64,000 nt of DNA from Bog-159 sp050008575 (GTDB taxonomy: Bacteria; Acidobacteriota; Terriglobia; Bryobacterales; Bryobacteraceae), in the NCBI GenBank assembly GCA_050008575.1, contig JBEKMJ010000012.1, forward strand, positions 40,360 through 104,359, read 5' to 3'. The notes under the pieces are model-generated. The model was not told the origin of the DNA, did no database searches, and worked only from the letters and a program-made list of their open reading frames with translations. Positions 58,571-64,000 of the stretch are shown piece by piece (the stretch's first letter is position 1; the number at the start of each line of letters is the position of its first letter). A program made the position numbers and the translations under genes.

Positions 58571-61180
58571 ATGACCACCGACCCCTCCACCCCGCTGATG
58601 CGGCAGTACAACGCCATCAAACAGCAGGTGCCGCACGCCCTCCTCTTCTTCCGCCTGGGCGATTTCTACGAGCTTTTCTTCGAAGACGCCGTCCTCGCCG
58701 CGCGCGAACTCGAGATCACCCTCACCTCTCGCAACAAGGAAAAAGGCGCGCCCATCCCCATGTGCGGCGTCCCCTACCACTCCGCCGAAGGCTACATCGC
58801 GCGCCTTATCCAGAAGGGCCATCGCGTCGCCATCTGCGACCAGATGGAAGATCCCGCCCTGGCCAAAAAGCTGGTCAAGCGCGAAATCACGCGTGTCGTC
58901 ACCCCCGGCACCGCCACCGATTCGCTCGCCCTCCGCTCCCACGAAAACAACTTCCTCGCCGCCGTCTCGCGCCTCGGCAACCGCGCTGGCGTGGCCCACG
59001 TGGATGTCTCCACAGGCGAATTTCGCGTCACCGAAATGGACGCCGCCGATGTCCCCGCCGCCATCGAACAGCTTGGCGCGCGCGAGGTCCTCTACCCCGC
59101 CGAACTGCCCCTATTCGCCGCCGAAGATCAGGGTCCCCGCTATCTCCGCACGGACCTGGAAGACTGGATCTTCACCTTCGATTACGCCGACCGCACCCTG
59201 CGCGATCACTTCCGCCTGCTCTCGCTCGATGGCTGCGGCCTCGCCAACCGTCCCGCGGCCGTATGTGCGGCGGGCGCCATCCTGCATTACCTGCGTGAAA
59301 CCCAGCGCGCCGCCCTCGAACACCTCGACCGCCCCACCTTCTACGACCGCGCCGAAAGCATGCTGCTCGATGCCGTCACCGTCCGCAATCTCGAACTGGT
59401 CGAGCCGCTGTTCGCCGGCGAGCGCACCGACGCGACATTGCTCCACGTCCTCGACCAAACCGAGACCGGCATGGGTGGCCGCCTGCTGCGCCAGCGCCTG
59501 CTGCGTCCCTCGCTCGACCGCGCCGAAATCGAAGGCCGCCTGGATGCCGCCGCCGAACTGCTACAGCAAACCATCCTGCGCGCCGAATTGCGCAAGCAAC
59601 TCGGCGGCATTCTGGATATCGAGCGCCTGCTCGCCAAAATCACCATGGGCGTCGCCAATCCCCGCGACGTACTGGCTCTCGGCCGTTCGCTCGAAAAGAT
59701 TCCCGCCCTGAAAGCCACATTTGAGACTCAGCGCGCCGCCCGTCTGCGCGACCTCCACGACCGGCTCGATGAAGTCGCCGAAGCGCGCGATCGTATCTTG
59801 CAAGCCATCGCCGACGAGCCGCCCATCAACTTAGCCGACGGCGGCACCGTCCGCGCCGGCTTTCACCCCGATCTCGACGAACTTCGCGACCTCAGCCGCA
59901 ATGGCCGCCAGGTCATCGCCCAAATCGAAGCCCGCGAACGGGCGCGCACCGGCATCCAATCGCTCAAGGTTCGCTTCAATAATGTCTTCGGCTACTACAT
60001 CGAAATCTCCAAAGCCAACCAGCACCTGGCCCCCGCCGATTACGAACGCAAACAAACCCTGGTCAACGCCGAGCGGTTCACCACGCCCGAGCTAAAGGAC
60101 TACGAACGCAAGGTCCTGGACGCCGAAGATAAAATCCTAACGCTCGAAAAGGAACTGTTCGCCGAGTTGCGCAAGTTCGCCGCCGCGCACGCGCAGCGCA
60201 TTCGCTCGACCGCCGCGGCCGTCGCCGAAATCGACGTCACCGCCGCCCTCGCCCAAGTGGCCGCCGAGAACCGCTACACGCGCCCGACGTTTTCCGAAAG
60301 CGGCGAGATGCGCATTATGGCCGGCCGCCATCCCGTGATCGAGCGCCTCGAACAACAGGACGCCGGCCGCTTCATCCCTAACGACCTCTACCTCAACTCC
60401 GACACCGACCTGATCGCCATCATCACCGGACCCAACATGGGCGGCAAGTCCACCTACTTGCGGCAAGCCGCGCTGATCGCCATCCTGGCGCAAATGGGTT
60501 CGTTCGTCCCGGCCGACGCGGCCATTTTGCCGCTCACCGACCGTATCTTCACCCGCATCGGCGCGTCCGACAATCTGGCGCGCGGCCGCTCCACCTTCAT
60601 GGTCGAGATGACCGAGACCGCCGTCATCCTGAACACCGCCACGCCGCGCAGCTTTATCGTACTCGACGAGATCGGCCGCGGCACCGCCACATACGATGGA
60701 CTGGCGCTGGCCTGGGCCGTGGTCGAACACATCCACGCCCGCACGCGCGCCCGGACGCTCTTCGCCACGCACTATCACGAGCTCACCGAACTCGCCGAGC
60801 AGCTTGACGGCATCCGCAACCTGAGCGTCTCCGTGAAGGAAGCCGGCGACCGCATCATCTTTCTGCGCAAGGTCGAGCCCGGCAAAGCCGACCGCAGCTA
60901 CGGCATCGAAGTCGCGCGCTTGGCCGGATTGCCGCTGCGCGTCATCGAACGCGCCAACGAAGTGCTGCGGCTGCACGAACGCACCGAACACGTAGTCACC
61001 GAAGAGCTTTCCGCTGCTTCAGATGCCCCCACGCAGCCCGTACAGATCCAGCTCTTCGAACCCCTGAACTACACCATCGCCGAGCGCATCCGTAATCTGA
61101 ACATCGATGAGCTGCGTCCCGTCGAAGCCTTGCGGCTGCTTTCGGAATTGCAGGATGAACTGAGGCGCCAGTGCGTGTAG
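58571..61180 (+). CDS. mutS: DNA mismatch repair protein MutS
   Basis: 869 residues from ATG 58571 (MTTDPSTPLMRQYNAIKQQV); an earlier in-frame start lacks homology. The mismatch-recognition domain holds LLFFRLGDFYELFFEDAVLA (Phe-x-Glu as FYE) and ITLTSRNKEKGAPIPMCGVP. The connector, lever and clamp domains follow (~130-560). The ATPase domain has Walker A TGPNMGGKSTYLRQAALI (~620), DNLARGRSTFMVEMTET, Walker B FIVLDEIGRGTATYDG and ATHYHELTELAEQL. A full-length, apparently functional MutS. Its stop overlaps anmK by ten bases. Confidence 0.96.
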   Translation: MTTDPSTPLMRQYNAIKQQVPHALLFFRLGDFYELFFEDAVLAARELEITLTSRNKEKGAPIPMCGVPYHSAEGYIARLIQKGHRVAICDQMEDPALAKKLVKREITRVVTPGTATDSLALRSHENNFLAAVSRLGNRAGVAHVDVSTGEFRVTEMDAADVPAAIEQLGAREVLYPAELPLFAAEDQGPRYLRTDLEDWIFTFDYADRTLRDHFRLLSLDGCGLANRPAAVCAAGAILHYLRETQRAALEHLDRPTFYDRAESMLLDAVTVRNLELVEPLFAGERTDATLLHVLDQTETGMGGRLLRQRLLRPSLDRAEIEGRLDAAAELLQQTILRAELRKQLGGILDIERLLAKITMGVANPRDVLALGRSLEKIPALKATFETQRAARLRDLHDRLDEVAEARDRILQAIADEPPINLADGGTVRAGFHPDLDELRDLSRNGRQVIAQIEARERARTGIQSLKVRFNNVFGYYIEISKANQHLAPADYERKQTLVNAERFTTPELKDYERKVLDAEDKILTLEKELFAELRKFAAAHAQRIRSTAAAVAEIDVTAALAQVAAENRYTRPTFSESGEMRIMAGRHPVIERLEQQDAGRFIPNDLYLNSDTDLIAIITGPNMGGKSTYLRQAALIAILAQMGSFVPADAAILPLTDRIFTRIGASDNLARGRSTFMVEMTETAVILNTATPRSFIVLDEIGRGTATYDGLALAWAVVEHIHARTRARTLFATHYHELTELAEQLDGIRNLSVSVKEAGDRIIFLRKVEPGKADRSYGIEVARLAGLPLRVIERANEVLRLHERTEHVVTEELSAASDAPTQPVQIQLFEPLNYTIAERIRNLNIDELRPVEALRLLSELQDELRRQCV

Positions 61181-62229
61181 CCGGTGTCATGAGCGGTACG
61201 TCGCTCGATGGCATCGATGTGGCCATCGTTAATATAAGCGGCCGCCAGGTCGACACCATCGGCTTTCAATCCACGCCCTATTCCCACGCGGTGCGGCGCG
61301 CGATCCTGGCCGTCTCAAATACCACCACAACCACGCGCGAAATATCGACGCTCAATTTCCGGCTCGGCGAACTCTACGCCCGCGCCGTCCAGCGCGCCTG
61401 TCGCCGCTACGGCCCCGTAGAACTGATTGGCTGCCATGGCCAAACCATTTACCATGAGGGCGGCGTCAGCACCATGCAGATCGGCGAAGCGGCGGTGATC
61501 GCCGAGCGTACCGGAGTCCCGGTCGTCTCCGATTTCCGCCCGCGCGATATCGCCGCCGGGGGTCAGGGCGCGCCACTCGTCCCCTTCGTCGACTGCCTAT
61601 TATTCGGCCGCGCCCGCCGTACCCGCATCGCCCTCAACATCGGTGGCATCGCCAACGTCACCGTGATCCCCTCAGGCATCGCCTTCGACACCGGCCCCGG
61701 CAACATGGCGATCGACGCGCTTGTCCGCGACTACACCAACGGCCGCCAAACCTTCGACCGCGGAGGCCGCATCGCCGCGCAAGGCAATCTGAATCGCCCG
61801 CTGCTCGACGACCTCCTGGCCGACCCGTACTATCGCCGCGAGCCGCCCAAAAGCGCCGGCCGCGAACAATACGGCGCGGAGTTTGTCGCGCGCCTCAAAC
61901 AGACCGTCCTGCCGCTCCCCGACCTGATCTCGACCGCCACAGTCCTCACCGCCGCGACAATAGCCATGGCCTCCGCCCCCTTCCGGCCTACCGAACTGAT
62001 CGTATCGGGAGGCGGCGCCCACAACCCGCAAATCCTGTCGCACCTGGCCGCCTTCTTGCCGGGAGTAGCTCTATCCACCTCGGCCGGCTACGGCATCGAT
62101 CCGGATGCCAAGGAAGCCATCGCCTTCGCCATCCTCGCCTGCCAAACCTGGCGCCGCAAGCCATCCAACTTACCCGCGGCTACCGGCGCGCGGCGCCCCG
62201 TCATCCTAGGCAAGATCAACCTTTCCTAA
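61171..62229 (+). CDS. anmK: Anhydro-N-acetylmuramic acid kinase
   Basis: 352 residues from GTG 61171, with GAGG five bases upstream, overlapping the mutS stop by ten bases. Family motifs: VAGVMSGTSLDGIDVAIVNI at the N-terminus (ATP binding), LIGCHGQTIYHEGG, VVSDFRPRDIAAGGQGAPLV with catalytic Asp, ALNIGGIANVTVIP and FDTGPGNMAIDALV, then LIVSGGGAHNPQILSHLA. AnmK phosphorylates and opens anhydroMurNAc during cell-wall recycling. Coupling to mutS is a genomic convenience, not a known functional link. Confidence 0.95.
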   Translation: MRVAGVMSGTSLDGIDVAIVNISGRQVDTIGFQSTPYSHAVRRAILAVSNTTTTTREISTLNFRLGELYARAVQRACRRYGPVELIGCHGQTIYHEGGVSTMQIGEAAVIAERTGVPVVSDFRPRDIAAGGQGAPLVPFVDCLLFGRARRTRIALNIGGIANVTVIPSGIAFDTGPGNMAIDALVRDYTNGRQTFDRGGRIAAQGNLNRPLLDDLLADPYYRREPPKSAGREQYGAEFVARLKQTVLPLPDLISTATVLTAATIAMASAPFRPTELIVSGGGAHNPQILSHLAAFLPGVALSTSAGYGIDPDAKEAIAFAILACQTWRRKPSNLPAATGARRPVILGKINLS

Positions 62230-62729
62230 TATGTTGGAGGGCGGGCAATTCTGCCCGCAGCCGGCTTTCAGCCGGCTTTTCAGTGCATTCCCCCTTGACA
62301 AATCTGCCAAGCCGGCTCACACTTGTTGACGACTGGGCAATTCCGCTGCACTCATCAGATCATCTGAACTAAGTCAGGCAATCTGAAAACTTCTCTCCCT
62401 CTTAGCCAAACACAACCGAGGAGTACCCGGACACGCGCAAAGGAGATGGAGATGTTCGCCCTGCTCCCAAGCGCGCGGCCACCGCGCCGCGAGTGTTGCC
62501 TATATCGTTGACCGGGTGCGGGCCATGTCGACGAGGGGCCCCGAGCAGGACGGCAATGCCCTCCATCGGCGGATGGAACGCGGGGGCGTGCCGGCCAAGA
62601 TGACCAGGGCGGCGCGCGGGACTCCGGCCTCTGCCGGTCAGCATCACGGTCAAAATCATGAACGGTTGCTGGCCGAATGACAGATTCACGGAGCAACCGG
62701 AGCGGAACGCAATAAGTAGGCGCAAGCAT
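62230..62729. other. Gap with family B repeat; no supported gene
   Basis: 62232-62282 repeats TGGAGGGCGGGCAATTCTGC, its partner, and GCCGGCTTTCAGCCGGC. The remaining ~440 nt hold a plus frame ending near 62680 (TRGPEQDGNALHRRMERGGV) and a short ATG frame after AAAGGAG at 62446. Neither resembles a known protein. Confidence 0.45.
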
Positions 62730-64000
62730 ATGCCGAGAAAGAAAACACGCAAAAGCTTCCTGCAAACAGTGGCGCAAGTACCATTAATCCTGTTATTGTC
62801 CGTCAGCGCTAGGATGGTGCTGGCGCAGGGAGCCGCTGCTCAGGTTATAAGTCCGGAAAACTCCCAGTCGGGCGTAACGCCGACGCCGGGAGAATCTTAT
62901 AGTCGGAGAGTTGCGGAATTCGAGGGGGCGCAGCAGAAACTTCTGCAAGGCGCAGAAACCATTGTTTTTTCGCAGGATAGGGGCACGGCTGATGTTATAA
63001 GGTCTTACCCTTTCCTGAGTAGATCGATGAAGGATATAAACGGCGTGGCAAATTCGACCCTCGCGCGCATTGCGTCGAGTGCGGGCAAAGGAACAGGGGT
63101 AAACATTCTGTTTGTCTACAAACGCGGGCCTCTTTTGCCGGATCCTTGGTGTGGCGCCGACGGTTGCAGTCTGGATGTTTATGTGGATGACGGCACAGGA
63201 TACAAAAAAGCGCTAGGCGCTCCTTACACGGGTTCCGGCGTACACGTTTTAAGAGCAGACGGGCAGGTGGCACTGTTCATTGAGATAACCCGAACTTCAT
63301 ACCGCACGGGAGGACAGCGCGAATTGGTTCTGAAGGGCAATTCATTCGAAGAGAAAACGCGGCCATTCCCGCCGGATTGCTGCGGCAGGCGGGTATCCGG
63401 CCCCTCTCCGTCGGCCCACGATGACCCCACGAGCGCGAAGCTCGCTGTCGGCGCCCAGAGAACCTTCGGCCTGAATCTGCTTCGCGGCATCGTCGATCAC
63501 AGCCCGGGGAAGAACGTCTTCATTTCGCCTCTGAGCGTCTTTCTGGCGCTCCAGATGGCCGAGAATGGATCGGCCGGCGCCACGCGCACGGCGATGATGA
63601 AGGCGCTGGCTCTTCCCGACCTCGAGGCCGGGGTATTGAACGCCTCCGCCGCGGCATTGCAACATCTTCTGAAATCGCCCGACGCCGGAGCCCTGAGCAT
63701 CGCCAACGCGCTGTGGGCCGACCGGCATTTTACGCTGGCGCCTGGTTTCGTGGAGCTGTGCGAATCCGTGTTCGGCGCCCGGGCCGCGGCCCTCAATTTC
63801 TCCGATCTCAAAGCGGCGGCCGAAATTAACGATTGGGTCAAGACGCATACGAACGGAAAAATAGACCGTATCGTCACGCGGGGGGATGTCGCAAATTCGG
63901 CTGTGATCCTCACCAACGCCGTCTATTTCGCCGCCAACTGGCGCAGCCCGTTCCCAATTCCCCTGACGACTGATGAAACTTTTCATAAGACCGGCGGCGC
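62730..64000 (+). CDS. Secreted serpin with novel N-terminal domain (partial, C-terminus off window)
   Basis: The frame opens at ATG 62730 and is still open at the right edge (423 complete codons). Residues ~1-33 are a signal peptide (VPLILLLSVSARMVLA). Residues ~35-225 form a domain not recognised here, with several Cys (PWCGADGCSLDV, PDCCGRR) and NILFVYKRGPLLPD. From ~236 the sequence is a serpin: NVFISPLSVFLALQMAENGS, INDWVKTHTNGKIDRIV, VILTNAVYFAANWRSPF. The reactive-centre loop lies beyond the window, so target protease and inhibitory status cannot be judged. Serpins are uncommon in bacteria, and the added N-terminal domain is unusual. Confidence 0.82.
   Translation, partial: MPRKKTRKSFLQTVAQVPLILLLSVSARMVLAQGAAAQVISPENSQSGVTPTPGESYSRRVAEFEGAQQKLLQGAETIVFSQDRGTADVIRSYPFLSRSMKDINGVANSTLARIASSAGKGTGVNILFVYKRGPLLPDPWCGADGCSLDVYVDDGTGYKKALGAPYTGSGVHVLRADGQVALFIEITRTSYRTGGQRELVLKGNSFEEKTRPFPPDCCGRRVSGPSPSAHDDPTSAKLAVGAQRTFGLNLLRGIVDHSPGKNVFISPLSVFLALQMAENGSAGATRTAMMKALALPDLEAGVLNASAAALQHLLKSPDAGALSIANALWADRHFTLAPGFVELCESVFGARAAALNFSDLKAAAEINDWVKTHTNGKIDRIVTRGDVANSAVILTNAVYFAANWRSPFPIPLTTDETFHKTGG

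Noticed and set aside
62355..62777. Minus-strand frame of 140 codons
   Set aside because: Composition is Arg/Pro/Ser-rich, no motif, and it overlaps the serpin start; judged a chance frame.

Overview
The window is GC-rich bacterial DNA, most likely from an Acidobacteriota chromosome of the Bryobacterales / Candidatus Solibacter type. This is inferred from gene content. There is an orphan MacB-type permease of the acidobacterial 'ADOP' kind, several secreted proteins end in what looks like the Solibacter-type C-terminal domain (TIGR03437), many secreted beta-propellers of different families are present, and gene gaps carry clusters of short perfect hairpins. All family names come from reading the sequence; no search was run.

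Layout. 1-3143 (-): large FG-GAP protein running off the left edge. 3267-5505 (+): Tat-exported intradiol-dioxygenase-like protein, ECF sigma factor and overlapping FecR-type membrane protein. 5786-9788 (-): sugar/polyol cluster with two intact genes (Gfo/Idh/MocA oxidoreductase, TIM-barrel isomerase) and three damaged ones (TetR remnant, second oxidoreductase, cupin). 9810-11888 (-): NHL beta-propeller. 12060-17327 (-): accessory region. A lectin-like/deoxyribosyltransferase-like fusion lies beside a displaced copy of the 3' end of comM; a two-gene ATPase + DUF4276-like cassette follows; then intact comM. 17328-23534: virginiamycin-lyase-like protein, SBBP protein, tRNA-Leu(CAA) and two truncated tRNA-Leu copies plus an integrase remnant. 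23792-24409 (+): MntA-type antitoxin followed by a broken HepT toxin gene. 24488-26977 (-): ADOP permease.

27221-43431 (-) is a complete extracellular-polysaccharide cluster. Read in the direction of transcription it has a NusG-like antiterminator, ribbon-helix-helix protein, Wza-type export protein, Wzc-type tyrosine kinase, methyltransferase, Wzx flippase, GT4, GT2, Wzy/ligase, GT4, WecG/TagA transferase, WbaP-type initiating transferase, TylF-like methyltransferase and two tandem FkbM methyltransferases. Just upstream lie a FecR-like secreted protein (-) and, divergently, a CpsB-type phosphatase (+) that probably opposes the kinase.

44817-64000 is largely housekeeping: fabI, a RimI-like acetyltransferase, pentapeptide and TIGR03437 proteins, hisS (-), secreted phosphoesterase (-), Kelch and GloVer propellers, glutamate-type dehydrogenase, a membrane protein, mutS-anmK, and a serpin with a novel N-terminal domain running off the right edge.

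The strongest leads are the ATPase/DUF4276 cassette bracketed by a ~460-nt near-identical duplication of the comM 3' end, the adjacent sensor-like/deoxyribosyltransferase-like fusion, the tRNA-Leu scars with recombinase debris, the disarmed HepT/MntA pair, and the modular hairpin islands, some of which supply the stop codon of the gene they follow.
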